A DNA stretch of 64,000 bases from CAVXNB01 sp963763085 (GCA_963763085.1 CAVXNB010000001.1:62001-126000), one strand, 5' to 3'. Shown: positions 8,799 through 19,373, numbered from the stretch's first letter. The notes: a model not told the origin generated them from the sequence alone. A program made the numbers and translations.

Positions 8799-9762
8799 CG
8801 GGCTTCAGACCGACCGCGGCACGCCGGGCGAGACGGACGGCCGGCTGAAGCCTGGCCCCGACTCGGCCCAGCGGGCCCACGCAGGCGCCACGCCAGACAA
8901 CCCACCACGCCGGCCGCCGGTCGAGCCGGTCGAAGAGACGCACGAGCCCGGGGTGCTCGAGCGCCCCGAGGGCGTAGCCCAGCTCGTTCATCCGGAAGCG
9001 CAGGCGCGCGTCCGACGCCTCGCTCACACCGGCGTTCTTGCGGGCGATGCGAAGACTGGACTCGAAGAAGTCGAGCCGGCGCTCGCCGTGCAGCGCGTGG
9101 ACGAGGGAGTTCTCGAGTATGCGGTACCGCCCGAAGACCTGCGGGGCGAAGACGAACCGGTAACGACGGCTTAGTCGAAGCCACAGGTCCCAGTCCTCGT
9201 AGATGAGTGCCTCGTCGTAACCTCCCACGGCGTCGATGCACCTACGGCGCACAAGTGCCGTCAAGGACGTGACGAAATTCCCTCGGAGCAGGTGGTCGAA
9301 CACCCAGCCATCGGGGAAACTGTCGAGGTAGCCGTACAGATCGATGACCATCTCGGGGCGCGTCGCACTGTTCTCGTCCATGGTGGTGGCGTCTCCGTAG
9401 AGAACGGCGACGTCAGCCGGCAGGCTCTCCATCATGGGAACCTGAATTGCCAACTTGTCGGGCACCCATGTGTCGTCGGTCGCGATCATCGACAGGTAGC
9501 GCCCGCGGGCCCGGCGGTGCGCGTCGTTGCGACTGCGGCAGATGCCGCGGTTAACCCGGTGGGTGATCAGGGTGGCAGGCGTCCCCGTTCGTGCCAGCCA
9601 TGACCGGATGACCCTGACCGATCGGTCGGTGGAGCAGTCGTCGACGATGATCAGCTGGACATTCTCATAGGTCTGATTCCTGATCGACTCGAGGCACTCC
9701 TCGACGTAGCGCTCGTGGTTGTAGCAGGTCGCGATCACGCTGACGAGCGGTCCGGTCTGCAC
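8779..9762 (-). CDS. Glycosyltransferase family 2
   Basis: 327 residues. VSVIATCYNHERYVEECLESI with VDDCSTD is the nucleotide-sugar-binding start of a GT-A fold, and IATDDTW supplies the DxD-type metal motif near residue 95. EDWDLWLRLSRRYRF near 190 is the acceptor-side ED motif of inverting GT2 enzymes. No membrane helices are apparent, so it acts at the cytoplasmic face on an unknown acceptor. It diverges from the aminotransferase gene with 40 bases between starts, implying shared promoter space. Confidence 0.85.
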   Translation of the reverse strand: MQTGPLVSVIATCYNHERYVEECLESIRNQTYENVQLIIVDDCSTDRSVRVIRSWLARTGTPATLITHRVNRGICRSRNDAHRRARGRYLSMIATDDTWVPDKLAIQVPMMESLPADVAVLYGDATTMDENSATRPEMVIDLYGYLDSFPDGWVFDHLLRGNFVTSLTALVRRRCIDAVGGYDEALIYEDWDLWLRLSRRYRFVFAPQVFGRYRILENSLVHALHGERRLDFFESSLRIARKNAGVSEASDARLRFRMNELGYALGALEHPGLVRLFDRLDRRPAWWVVWRGACVGPLGRVGARLQPAVRLARRAAVGLKPVRSHRR

Positions 9763-9802
9763 AAGCGGACATTATCGATCCAACCGTGCCAAGCTCAGCT
9801 TC

Positions 9803-10911
<1,109 letters not shown>

Positions 10912-10915
<4 letters not shown>

Positions 10916-11682
10916 GGATGTACGCATTCCATGGCGGCGGCGAGAACGCCCTGCGCTCCTTGATCGATCCGTTCGACGCGGATTGCGGTGGAACGATCCA
11001 TCTGCCGTACTTCTTCTATCTGATCAGGCATCCCGAGGGTGACGTCCTGTTCGACAACGGGGCCCATCCGGCGCTCATCGACAACCCCCGGATCCGGCTC
11101 GGGAAGGCCGCCGAGCGGTACGACATCAGAGTGGCGGCCGGCGACGACGTCGTCTCACGTTTGCAGTCTCTGGGCATCGAACCTGCAGGAATCGGCCATG
11201 TCGTCCAGTCGCACCTGCACTACGACCACGCCGGCGGTCTCGAATTCCTGGCCGAGGCCACGGTTTACGTGCAGAAGGACGAGCTGACATTTGCGAACTG
11301 GCCCCCTGTGTATCAGCGAGACGCGTATGTGCGGCAGGACTTCGAAGCAGTCAGGAACTGGAAGGAGCTGAACGGCGAGTACGACCTCTTCAATGACGGG
11401 CTGCTACTGATCTTTCCAACTCCCGGCCACACCCCTGGACATCAATCCCTTCTCGTTCGTCTCGAAGACCGGGCGTTCATCCTCGTGGGCGACGCGGCGT
11501 ACGACCGGGAGAAGATGGAACATCGGTGCCTGCCGGGCGTGCTATGGAGTCCCGACGCGATCATCGAGAGCTGGGAGCGCATCGAGGAGTTGCAGCGACG
11601 CCACAATGCGGAGCTGATCCTCACCCACGACGTCCATTGGGAGGAGACCCTGAAGGTGGCCCCCGGTGACTGGTACGAATAG
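10912..11682 (+). CDS. N-acyl homoserine lactonase-like metallo-beta-lactamase-fold hydrolase
   Basis: 256 residues from the GTG overlapping the aminotransferase stop; an ATG at 10918 is an equally usable start. SHLHYDHAGG is the HxHxDH dinuclear metal site. Further ligands are the His in TPGHTPGHQ, the Asp in LVGDAAYD and the late His in ILTHDVHW. The arrangement and length match AiiA/AttM-type lactonases. Whether it quenches a signal or opens some other lactone cannot be decided. Tight coupling to a sugar aminotransferase suggests an ester or lactone intermediate as an alternative substrate. Confidence 0.75.
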
Positions 11683-11727
11683 CCGGTTTGTCGACGATAC
11701 GGAGCCGGCAGGCCGTGCCGGCAGACC

Positions 11728-12294
11728 TCAGCTGATGCCGTCGTAGAGATAGCGAGGTTCCGCAAAGACCCTCCGCGCCATCGGCTCGAAGAAGTCGAAT
11801 GGCAGCGCCTCGTACCCCGGGTCGAATGAGGTCTGGTCGTAAAGCTCGCAGAACTCGGCACAAGCACCGAAATATGGACTTTCGCGGAACCGGTCTCGCA
11901 CGTTGCGATCGCCACCGAGGTGGTGCCCGTAGTAATAGAGCTGGAAGACACCATGGTGCTTGACGATCCAACGGCATTCCTCGGACACGAACGGTCTGAG
12001 CACGGCCGCAGCCATCTCGCCGTGGGTGTAAGGCGCGAGCTCGTCCCCGATGTCGTGCAGCAAGGCCGCTACGACGTACTCCTCGTCGCGTCCGTCCCGA
12101 TGCGCCCGGGTGGCGGTCTGGACAGAATGTTCGTAACGGGTCACCTGGTAGCCGTCAAATGAGGACTTGAGAGCGACGAGGGCACCGAGCACCCGGTCAG
12201 TGAGAGACTTGAGCTGTTCCTCGGCGTAGGAGTCGAGAAGCTCGTAATCCGTACGGGTTCCTTCGTCCATTCTCGTGAAACTGACTGTTTGCAC
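11728..12294 (-). CDS. HD-domain protein of the PhnZ-like type
   Basis: 188 residues from GTG with AGGAGG just upstream; the internal ATG at 12270 is the alternative start. Metal-binding HD residues are visible in order: His in RYEHSVQ, HD in ALLHDIGDE, His in PYTHGEM, His in VKHHGVF and Asp in ELYDQTSFD. This set is typical of small HD proteins related to PhnZ and myo-inositol oxygenase, some of which are mixed-valent diiron oxygenases and others hydrolases. It stands alone, divergent from the potassium channel gene, and gives no pathway context. Confidence 0.7.
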   Translation of the reverse strand: MQTVSFTRMDEGTRTDYELLDSYAEEQLKSLTDRVLGALVALKSSFDGYQVTRYEHSVQTATRAHRDGRDEEYVVAALLHDIGDELAPYTHGEMAAAVLRPFVSEECRWIVKHHGVFQLYYYGHHLGGDRNVRDRFRESPYFGACAEFCELYDQTSFDPGYEALPFDFFEPMARRVFAEPRYLYDGIS

Positions 12295-12404
12295 GTCGCC
12301 TCCTCGAGCACCTTGCGCGCTACCGTTTCCATGATCTCCCGACCGCACCGATGTCGTCAACAAACCGCCTGCCTGGGCGGCGCGTCCACTAGCTTCGTGT
12401 CGTT

Positions 12405-13400
12405 GTGACGGACTCGACCGAGGTGGGCACGGTTCGGGCATCCAAACCGAAGAAGCAGCCGCCGTCTATTGAGCGTATTCAGCGCCTGGAGAGGTTGGAA
12501 CGGGAGCGCCTCGAGGTAAAGGAGCGTAAGGAGGAGCGGCGACGGCTGGCGATCTCCGGGGGCAAGCCAACGAGGGACCATCTCGATCTCGTCGATCGAA
12601 TCGAACGTGTCACGAGATTTCCGATGGCGCTGTTGGGCATCGCATGGCTTGTCATAGGCATCGTGATCATCACGACCGACGTAAACGGCTCGGCTTCGAT
12701 CTTCCTGGTAGGCACACTGTTCGTGCTCTGGGCGATTCTGCTCGTCGAGTACGTCGTGCGCCTGGTCGTGACGCCGGACCGTCGCAGCTACCTCAAGCGG
12801 CGCTGGGTGGAGCCGGCGACAGTCGTGGTGCCCCCCTTCCAGGGCTGGCACCTTGTCGGGATCGAGAAGATGGCCCTCCTCTTCCAGGAAGGCACACTGC
12901 GGGTCGAAGCCGTCCTCAAGCACCACAGCCTCTTCCGGGTGCTCATCGCAGCGGCGGCAACCCTTTTCCTCGGAGCCTGGCTGGTGCTGCTCTTCGAAGA
13001 GAACGCCAAGGGGAGCAACATCCACACCTACCCGGACGCTCTCTGGTGGGCGATTGTCACCGTGACCACCGTCGGCTACGGGGACCGGTTCCCCGTCTCG
13101 CCCGGTGGCAGGGCAGTCGCGGTGGTCCTCATGCTGGTTGGAATCGGGCTCATCGGCGTGCTTACGGCCACCGTTGCCTCGGTGTTCATCAAGGAGCACA
13201 CCGACGCCAACAAGGAGGAGCTGAAGAAGAGCCACGCCGATCTGGGCCAACAGCTGTCGGTCATCAGTGACCGGTTGGCCGACGTGGAGCGCCGTCTCGG
13301 TGCAACTCCGGCCGAAGTGGCCGCGGTCGACAACGCGGCAGCGGCGGAGGCGGCTGCGGACGGACCGGTCGAGCCCGATCAGGAAGCATCCACCTCCTGA
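12405..13400 (+). CDS. Voltage-gated-type potassium channel
   Basis: 331 residues from GTG. A basic, charged N-terminal coil (residues 1-60) precedes several membrane segments, a P-loop with the K+ selectivity filter TVGYGD and a final inner helix (VAVVLMLVGIGLIGVL). VEYVVRLVVTPDRRSYLKRR resembles an S4-type segment with spaced Arg. The cytoplasmic tail (EELKKSHADLGQQLSVISDRL) looks coiled-coil and could support tetramer assembly. It lies 28 bases upstream of a CorA-like gene, so the two probably form a cation-homeostasis operon. Confidence 0.85.
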   Translation: MTDSTEVGTVRASKPKKQPPSIERIQRLERLERERLEVKERKEERRRLAISGGKPTRDHLDLVDRIERVTRFPMALLGIAWLVIGIVIITTDVNGSASIFLVGTLFVLWAILLVEYVVRLVVTPDRRSYLKRRWVEPATVVVPPFQGWHLVGIEKMALLFQEGTLRVEAVLKHHSLFRVLIAAAATLFLGAWLVLLFEENAKGSNIHTYPDALWWAIVTVTTVGYGDRFPVSPGGRAVAVVLMLVGIGLIGVLTATVASVFIKEHTDANKEELKKSHADLGQQLSVISDRLADVERRLGATPAEVAAVDNAAAAEAAADGPVEPDQEASTS

Positions 13401-13428
13401 ACCCCATGGGGGAGGGAGAATCGTCCCG

Positions 13429-14421
13429 ATGAAGGGAACGCTGACTCAGGACGCTGGCCTCGGCGACGCCACTCAGGAGGGGATCGAACAGGCACTCGCA
13501 GGAGGCGCATTCTTCTGGTTGGATCTGGACATCCACGATCCCGGGCCGGACGACGACGTCACAGGCATGTTGGTCAAGACGTTCCACTTCCACCCTGTAG
13601 CCGTCGAGGCGGCCGACCAGTTCGGCCAGCGGGCCCGAATCGACGACTACGACGAGTTCGTCCATATCATCACCTTCGGCGTGGCAAGCGATGGCAAGAG
13701 CGTGGCGGAGGTGCACTGCTTCATCACCGAGAAATTCATCATCAGCATTCATCAGGGCAACTGCCCGGCCCTCGCAACGGTTCACGCCCGCCTCGCAAGC
13801 CATCATTCGTCGGATGTTTCCGCACCGCAGGTCGCTGTGTTCTACGTCATCATGGACACCCTGATCGACTCGTTCTTTCCCGTGCTGTCGGACTTCGACG
13901 ATGCTATAGACGACCTCGAGGCTGCCATCTTGAAGAATCCGACGGAGGAACAACTCGGAGTACTCTTCGATATGAAGCGGCAGGTCATGACCATTCGCAA
14001 GGCAATCACGCCGCAGCGCGACATGATCTCCAGCCTCAACGCGGGCACGGTGGAGATTCCTGGTATGACCGACCATTCCTCGGCCTACTTTCGCAACCTG
14101 TACGACCATCTCATCCGCATCAGTGAGCTCGTGGACGGCTACCGCGACCTGATCGGTGGTGCTATGGACACGCATCTCTCCATGGTGTCCAACCGGTTGA
14201 ACGTGGTCATGAAGCAGCTCGCGGTCATCGCCACCGTCTTCTTGCCCCTGAGCTTCCTCACCGGGTTCTTCGGGCAGAACTTCGCCTGGCCGGTCGCTCA
14301 CCTGCAGGTGGGGCTCGGGCACTTTCTCCTTCTCGGCATCGGCACCGAAATCGTCGCCATAGTTCTTCTGTTCATCCTGTTCAAGCGGCGCGGGTGGCTC
14401 GGGAGTGGTCCCACGGCTTGA
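13429..14421 (+). CDS. CorA-like divalent cation transporter with GQN signature
   Basis: 330 residues from ATG with GGAGGGAGA ten bases upstream. The N-terminal two thirds form the soluble funnel domain of CorA; a long helix region (SFFPVLSDFDDAIDDLEAAI) leads to the first membrane helix with LPLSFLTGFFGQNF. The family signature at the pore mouth is normally GMN; here it is GQN. A second helix ends in a basic FKRRGW tail, as in CorA. Mg2+/Co2+ transport is the family role, but the altered signature may change selectivity. It follows the K+ channel after 28 bases. Confidence 0.8.
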   Translation: MKGTLTQDAGLGDATQEGIEQALAGGAFFWLDLDIHDPGPDDDVTGMLVKTFHFHPVAVEAADQFGQRARIDDYDEFVHIITFGVASDGKSVAEVHCFITEKFIISIHQGNCPALATVHARLASHHSSDVSAPQVAVFYVIMDTLIDSFFPVLSDFDDAIDDLEAAILKNPTEEQLGVLFDMKRQVMTIRKAITPQRDMISSLNAGTVEIPGMTDHSSAYFRNLYDHLIRISELVDGYRDLIGGAMDTHLSMVSNRLNVVMKQLAVIATVFLPLSFLTGFFGQNFAWPVAHLQVGLGHFLLLGIGTEIVAIVLLFILFKRRGWLGSGPTA

Positions 14422-14437
14422 GGTGCCCACGTGGGCG

Positions 14438-14480
14438 CGAAACGTTCCCCAGCCCCTGGAGGAAGCCGGGGAACCTTTCG
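14438..14480 (+). terminator. Hairpin after the channel/CorA operon
   Basis: Arms CGAAACGTTCCCC and GGGGAACCTTTCG pair at 12 of 13 positions around a 17-base loop, starting 17 bases after the CorA stop. There is no clear T-run, so it may be a Rho-aided or processing hairpin. Confidence 0.5.
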
Positions 14481-14640
14481 CCGCGCTGACCCGAGCAGGC
14501 TTTGGGGCGTTCCTTGGGCTGTGAGACCGGGGGGAACCGCTCAATAAGAATACGCGGCAATCCTGGGAAAACCCTGAGAGGATCTTCCTATCCCACCATC
14601 ACCTCGCCGCCGGTCGTGAAGGTTCCGAGGCGCTGATCCG

Positions 14641-15208
14641 TCAACCCTGGACGAGCATGACAGTCCCGGCCGCGGTGTTGAACTCGGTGCCGCTCGCGGG
14701 CCCGTTTATACAAAGGCCGAACTTCCAGGTTCCGGCGCTCAGGTTGCTCAACACGCCGGACGCACTGACGGCGAAGTACTCTCCGTCGGTTGTCGTCGTG
14801 AACGACGGCGCTACTACGCCTCCGTTCACGGTCTTGCCACCTTTCTTGCCACACACCGCAAGCTCTCCTCCGACGAGGGTCCCGGAATCACTGGCCCCAA
14901 TTAAGACGGTGCCCGTTACCTCGACCCTGATCGATCTCGATGTCACGTTCTCGTTAGCGGTATGGCTAACGAACTGGAACCCGGACCCCGACGGCGTCGC
15001 GCCGAAGGACTGGCCCAATCCCGAGAGGGCGATGACGGTGCCCTTGGCAGGCGCCGAGTGCGGCCGCGCCGCCGCCCGGGCACCGGGGACCGCGATGGCG
15101 CCTATTACTACCGCGCCGAGAATCAACGAAACGATGCCTGCCGAGAGCCGTGACGCGTCTTGGCCGGCGTAGCCTGACCTCTTGAGCTGCCTGAGTGAGC
15201 GAAAACAT
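14641..15208 (-). CDS. Small secreted protein of unknown function (probable +1 frameshift)
   Basis: The open frame covers the signal anchor (SLILGAVVIGAIAVPGARA) and a roughly 130-residue mature domain rich in Gly, Ser, Thr and Val with two Cys. No credible start lies in that frame. ATG 15208 in the adjacent frame has AAGGGGA five bases upstream and encodes MFSLTQAAQEVRLRR. Removing one base near 15162-15163 joins the two into a 188-residue preprotein with a normal signal peptide. I recognise no domain; the alternating polar/hydrophobic pattern suggests a beta-rich extracellular fold. A structured leader lies upstream. Confidence 0.5.
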
Positions 15209-15261
15209 TGCCGTCCCCTTCTCGCGAGAGCGTCGGCCAACCGTTCCTTCTCGTGGTTACC

Positions 15262-15420
15262 AGGGAATCGGAGGCCGGCCGCTGCCTGCATGACCGCCCG
15301 TCTGGACGGGTTTGGCCATCCTTGCCGCCGGCGTCCGCGACGGCAAGAGCCTTCACCTCGACCTGCGCGGTAACGTGGGGTCGCCTTCCTTGATAGGAGG
15401 GGACAAGCTCGCCTTGTCAT
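15262..15420 (-). promoter_or_regulatory. Structured 5' leader, possible ydaO-type (c-di-AMP) riboswitch
   Basis: Between a terminator-like hairpin and the start of the secreted-protein gene the minus strand holds about 160 bases with strong local pairing. Landmarks in order are AAGGCGAGC, GGCGACCCCACG, GAGGTGAAGG, a GCCGTCGCGGACGCCGGCGGC hairpin region and AAACCCGTCCAG followed by CATGCAGGC. Actinobacterial ydaO leaders, as I remember them, use similar blocks (GCCGAGC, GGGTGAA, AACCCGTCAGC, GTAGGC) before secreted cell-wall proteins. The match is partial, and AACCCGTC here can instead form a simple hairpin with GACGGG. Confidence 0.3.
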
Positions 15421-15461
15421 TCCACGCCAGAACTGGCCAGAGCGAAGACAAGCCGAGAAAG

Positions 15462-15487
15462 AAGGCCCCCGCAACCGCGGGGGCCTT
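15462..15487 (-). terminator. Intrinsic terminator-like hairpin
   Basis: AAGGCCCCCGC and GCGGGGGCCTT form a perfect 11-base stem with a 4-base loop. On the minus strand it is followed by CTTTCTC, so it most likely stops minus-strand transcripts; the flanks are nearly symmetrical and it could act both ways. Confidence 0.6.
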
Positions 15488-15903
15488 CTACATCCTTGGG
15501 GCGGCGGCCGATTTCAGTCCGAGAGTTCCGAGCCTTCTCCCAGCAACCTCCCAGCTTCACTGCAGATCGGCCTCTTAGTTTGATCGTGCGCCCGCCTGGC
15601 CGGGGCTGCAGTCAGGCCGAATATTCAAGAGGGGGATCCCCCTGTTGGCCGACCTGGCCGGGCTGGCGCACCCGTCGAGTGCCGAGTGTCCCATTGGCGG
15701 CGTCAGCATGCCTTTCGGCCCGCCACGCCGTCGTCGTTACCAGTACAGTCAAACCATTGCCACAATCACCTCGCCATCGCGGCCGGCATTCTCGAGGCAC
15801 GCTCCTGGCGGGGGACGGGTTCGCGCACTGGGTCCTCCGGAAGGTCGGGTTCTGCGCTAAAGAACCCTGGCCGTAACGTTCTCGGAACGCTCGAGACGTA
15901 GCG
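15488..15903. other. Intergenic region, no gene supported
   Basis: These 416 bases hold only short overlapping frames with no start/RBS pair or recognisable protein pattern. Promoter elements for the membrane protein at 15904 are expected here, but I could not identify a convincing -35/-10 pair. Confidence 0.5.
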
Positions 15904-17166
15904 TTGTACTCCGTGGGACAGGCGCAACGGGATGTCCGTGACGCGGCGAGGTCCGAGCGGGTGGCGGGTCGGCGCTTTCGCCTGGCATCGCCGACAACGG
16001 CCAAGGTCATTTTTGGATTGACGGTGGTGCTAGGTGCCCTCGACGCGGGGCTGGGGCACGCGATCCATCAGCTCAATTTCTCGAACTCTGGAACCCTTGC
16101 GCTTGGCGTCTCGTTTTGCGTCGTTGGTGTGCTTGTCGCCGTTCGCCAGCCACGGAACCCGATGGGGTGGATCTTGCTCGGAGCCGCCGGCTTCTTGGCG
16201 CTGAGCGGGACTGCCTCGGACTATTCGGTGCTCGACTACCGGATGCACCGCGGCAGTCTCCCGCTTGGTCCCTTGGCTGTTCTTCTTCAGCCGACGTGGG
16301 CACCGGCAGTTCTACTGCTCGGGCTGACCATTCTGCTCTTCCCTAACGGGCGCCTTCCGTCTCGGAGATGGTTCTGGGTACTGTCGCTAGTTCTGGCCGC
16401 CGGAGCCGCATTCCAGCTTGGAGCTTTCGCGGTCGCTCTTGGAGCCATCATCGGTCACAACATCCACGTAACTAGTGGTGGCGATCTCACGGTTATCGAC
16501 AATCCGAGCGGAGCGTGGAGGTGGTGGCTCTACGTCGAAGCCGCCTTCTTCGGTGTCGTCGCCGTGAGCTGGTTGGCTTGGCTGGGACGCGAAGTGCCTC
16601 TGTTCCTGAGATCGACTGGTGAGCTCCGGTTGCAGCAGAAATGGTTCCTGACCGGCGGCGCGATCTTTGTGATTGCAGGCGTCTTCTCGGTGGCCATCGG
16701 GAGCGACAAAGGCATCTGGGGCCACGTTGGTCAGGCCGCCGGCGTCGGGTTCATCGCGCTGCCGGTCGCGATCGGTATTGGGATCCTCAAATTCCGTCTC
16801 TACGACATCGATCGGGTGATCAGCCGCACTTTGTCGTACGCGGTCGTCACGGCCCTGATAGTAGGGGTGTACGTCGCAGTTATCACGCTGACGACCAAGG
16901 CTCTCGGCTTCCACACCCCGATCGCTGTGGCCGGGTCCACTCTTGCGGCGGTTGCCCTCTTCAACCCCCTCCGGCTGCGTGTGCAACGCATCGTCGACCG
17001 TCGATTCAATCGCGCCCACTACGACTCAGAGGCGACCGTCGCGGCCTTCAGCGCACGGCTGCGCGACGCCGTCGACCTCGAGACGGTTCGTAGCGAACTG
17101 CTCGAGGTCGTCCACCGGGCCGTCGAGCCTGCGCACGCGTCGGTGTGGATCCGCCGACGGGACTGA
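15904..17166 (+). CDS. Polytopic membrane protein, sensor-kinase-like input region without kinase
   Basis: 420 residues from TTG (a GTG at 15913 is an alternative). About eight to ten membrane segments include the motif RQPRNPMGWILLG and a later RLYDIDRVISRTLSYAVVT. Then comes a cytoplasmic stretch, RRFNRAHYDSEATVAAFSARLRD, ending SVWIRRRD. This architecture is common in actinobacteria both as the N-terminus of histidine kinases and as free-standing proteins. No DHp or ATPase domain follows, and the ending looks natural rather than truncated. Function unknown; a membrane sensor or scaffold is plausible. Confidence 0.65.
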   Translation: MYSVGQAQRDVRDAARSERVAGRRFRLASPTTAKVIFGLTVVLGALDAGLGHAIHQLNFSNSGTLALGVSFCVVGVLVAVRQPRNPMGWILLGAAGFLALSGTASDYSVLDYRMHRGSLPLGPLAVLLQPTWAPAVLLLGLTILLFPNGRLPSRRWFWVLSLVLAAGAAFQLGAFAVALGAIIGHNIHVTSGGDLTVIDNPSGAWRWWLYVEAAFFGVVAVSWLAWLGREVPLFLRSTGELRLQQKWFLTGGAIFVIAGVFSVAIGSDKGIWGHVGQAAGVGFIALPVAIGIGILKFRLYDIDRVISRTLSYAVVTALIVGVYVAVITLTTKALGFHTPIAVAGSTLAAVALFNPLRLRVQRIVDRRFNRAHYDSEATVAAFSARLRDAVDLETVRSELLEVVHRAVEPAHASVWIRRRD

Positions 17167-17206
17167 GTGTGACAAAACCCCCAGCTTTACTGCCTCTGAC
17201 GTGGTG

Positions 17207-17283
17207 TGGTGCGCCCCCTGGGACTCGAACCCAGAACCTGCGGATTAAGAGTCCGTTGCTCTGCCAAATTGAGCTAGAGGCGC
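17207..17283 (-). tRNA. tRNA-Lys (CTT)
   Basis: Minus-strand cloverleaf with acceptor GCGCCTC/GGGGCGC, anticodon loop CTCTTAA (anticodon CTT) and a T-loop GGTTCGAGTCC; the 3' CCA is encoded. Confidence 0.95.
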
Positions 17284-17337
17284 GTCCAAGCGTCAATCCT
17301 AGCCGGTCTCCCGGCCGGCATCCCTAGGAGAAGAAGG

Positions 17338-17411
17338 GTGACCGAGGGGACTTGAACCCCCGACCTCCAGGGCCACAACCTGGCGCTCTAACCAACTGAG
17401 CTACGGCCACC
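17338..17411 (-). tRNA. tRNA-His (GTG)
   Basis: Minus-strand cloverleaf with acceptor GTGGCCG/CGGTCAC, the extra encoded G at -1 facing C73 that marks tRNA-His, and anticodon loop TTGTGGC (anticodon GTG). CCA is not encoded. It lies 54 bases upstream of tRNA-Lys in transcription order. Confidence 0.95.
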
Positions 17412-17490
17412 ATGTCCGTGGAGCCCCGTGCCCCACGACCTTCCCAAGCATGGCACAGCTGATGAGCCAACCAGAAGCCGCCTCGCCCGG

Positions 17491-17850
17491 CTACTCGACG
17501 CGGCAGACGCAGAACTCGTTACCCTCAGGGTCGGCCATGACCTGCCACCAGCCTCCCTCGCTGCCGGACATCGGCGTGCCGTCCTTCGTGGCTCCGAGCG
17601 ACGTGAGGCGCCCGATCAGCTCCTCGGGGTCGCCAGTCATGAGATCGAGGTGCAGCCTGTTCTTGACCGTCTTCGCCTCCGGAACTCGTTGCAGATAGAC
17701 GACGGGCATGCCTGTGTCGGGCGGTACCAGGTCGAGATACGCTCCTGCCCTGTCCATGTCACCGATCGAGTACCCCAGCGCCTCGGCCCAGAAGGGAGCC
17801 AGGCGCTCCGGCATCTCGCAGTCGATTCCGATCTCGATCCGAACGACCAT
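17491..17850 (-). CDS. VOC-superfamily (glyoxalase-like) protein
   Basis: 119 residues from ATG with GGAGGAGG five bases upstream. MVVRIEIGIDCEMPERLAPF opens a single VOC module. The module continues with YLDLVPP, NRLHLDLMTGDPEEL (His as candidate metal ligand) and ends MADPEGNEFCVC with the usual DPxGNxF terminus. This is the Glyoxalase_6-type short protein common in actinobacteria. Substrates of such proteins range from aldehyde adducts to antibiotics, and none can be assigned. It sits between the tRNA pair and the hydantoinase gene. Confidence 0.8.
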   Translation of the reverse strand: MVVRIEIGIDCEMPERLAPFWAEALGYSIGDMDRAGAYLDLVPPDTGMPVVYLQRVPEAKTVKNRLHLDLMTGDPEELIGRLTSLGATKDGTPMSGSEGGWWQVMADPEGNEFCVCRVE

Positions 17851-17959
17851 GAACGCCTCCTCCGAATCTCTCGACACCTAGTACAAGAGTCCCCTGACGT
17901 TAGGGCGCCCGCCTTAGCACGTATGCCCATAGCAGTACGGAGGCGCTCGACAATTCGCC

Positions 17960-19373
17960 CTAACTGTCGACGCCGGTTTGAGACAATTCATGCAAGCGCC
18001 GCTCGCCCGAACTCGGCGCGGGGAGATACCGCCCGCCGGCCTCCTCGACGAGGTCGCCCCGGTCGACGAGGAGGCGACCGCGAAGCACGACGGATCGGAC
18101 TCCGCCACTGATCGTCTTACCTGAGTAGACGCTGTCGCCGGTACGGTCGTCGAAGGTGGTGACGGCAAGCTCGCTGTGCGAGTGCGGATCGTAGACGACG
18201 ATATCGGCGTCAGAGCCCGCTGCCAGCGCCCCCTTCAACGGGAACTGTCCGAACGCCCGTGCAGGTGCGGCACACGCCACTTCCACGAGACGTTCGATGG
18301 AAAGTCCTCGCGCCAATCCTTCGGACAACAGCACGGGGAGCCTTGCGCCCACGCCGGCGAGACCGTATCGGTAACCCTTTCCGTCCGGCGACAGTTCGTG
18401 AAGCGCCAGCGAGCGAGTCTGGCAGTGATCGGACCCGACGGTGTCGAGAGTGCCGTCCGCAATCGCCTCCCAGAGCGCTTCCTGGTGCTGCTGGCTTCTG
18501 CAGCGGCGGCGCGACCAGGTACCGCTCAGCGTCGTGGCACGAGTACACCTCATCGCTCAGAACGAGATAGTGAACGCAGGTTTCAGCAAGCACCGGCGAC
18601 CGCGACCGTCGACGGGCAAGCCGAACGAAGTCCATCGCCTCGAACGAGGACAGGTGGACGAGATAGCACGTTGCCCCTGTTATTGATGCGACGGCGAGAG
18701 TCCGTGAGACCGCCTCAGCTTCGATCTCGGGGGGCCTGGTCTCGGCGAAGTAGCGGACACCGCTACTCCCCGATGCCACCTTCTGGTCGATGAGGGCGTC
18801 AATGAGGGGGCCGTTTTCACAATGCACCTGCACGATCTGACCGATGCGCCGAGCTTCTGTCATCAAGTCGAAGAGCCCGCGTGTGGACCATTCAATGCCC
18901 AGCTCCCGGTAGGCGAGAAACAACTTCACACCCGAAGCACCTACCTGCCGAAGGCGTTCGAGCTCACCGGGGACCACGCTGTCGGGCTCGTACAACATGG
19001 CGTGGAGACCGACGTCCACGACTGCACCATCTGTGGCGACCTGCTCGCGACATCTCAAGAAGCTCTCGAGAGCACTCTCGTCCGCCTCGGGATTGGTGAA
19101 GGAGAAGACTGTTGTCGTGCCGCCGAGGGCGGCCGAGCTCGTCGCAGCGTGAACGTCCTCCATCAGGTGGCAATGCGGGTCGACGCCACCGGGGATCACA
19201 AGACAGCCTGAGGCGTCCACGGCGTCTTCCTTCGCCACGCTCCCCACGGTCGAGGACCCGACGGGACCACGTTCCACGATCGCCGCTATTTTTCCGTCAT
19301 CAATGACGAGATCTGCCTCGAGGAGGCCGCTCGGAGTGACGACGGTTCCACCGACTACGGCAGTCACGCTCAT
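17960..19373 (-). CDS. Dihydropyrimidinase/hydantoinase-family cyclic amidohydrolase (+1 frameshift)
   Basis: A composite of about 470 residues. The first 290 residues read through VDPHCHLMED (metal ligands His67 and His69), SGVKLFLAY (the Lys carbamylated in this family), VHCENG and LVHLSS. The frame breaks after APPLQ, where one extra A at 18496-18497 shifts it; the continuation SQQHQEALWEAIADGTLDTV leads to GSDHCQ, the catalytic Asp. All metal ligands are intact across the break, so the enzyme is probably functional and the break a sequence error. Family members open dihydropyrimidine or 5-substituted hydantoin rings to N-carbamoyl acids. The ring-opening role fits the HyuA/HyuB and creatininase genes further on. 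Confidence 0.8.

Noticed and set aside
15262..15420. GEMM (c-di-GMP-I) riboswitch in the leader
   Set aside because: The GGACGCAAAGC core and tetraloop receptor pattern are missing; ydaO-like landmarks fit somewhat better.
18490..18505. Programmed frameshifting in the hydantoinase and other broken genes
   Set aside because: No slippery heptamer with a downstream structure is evident, and the families are not known to use recoding.
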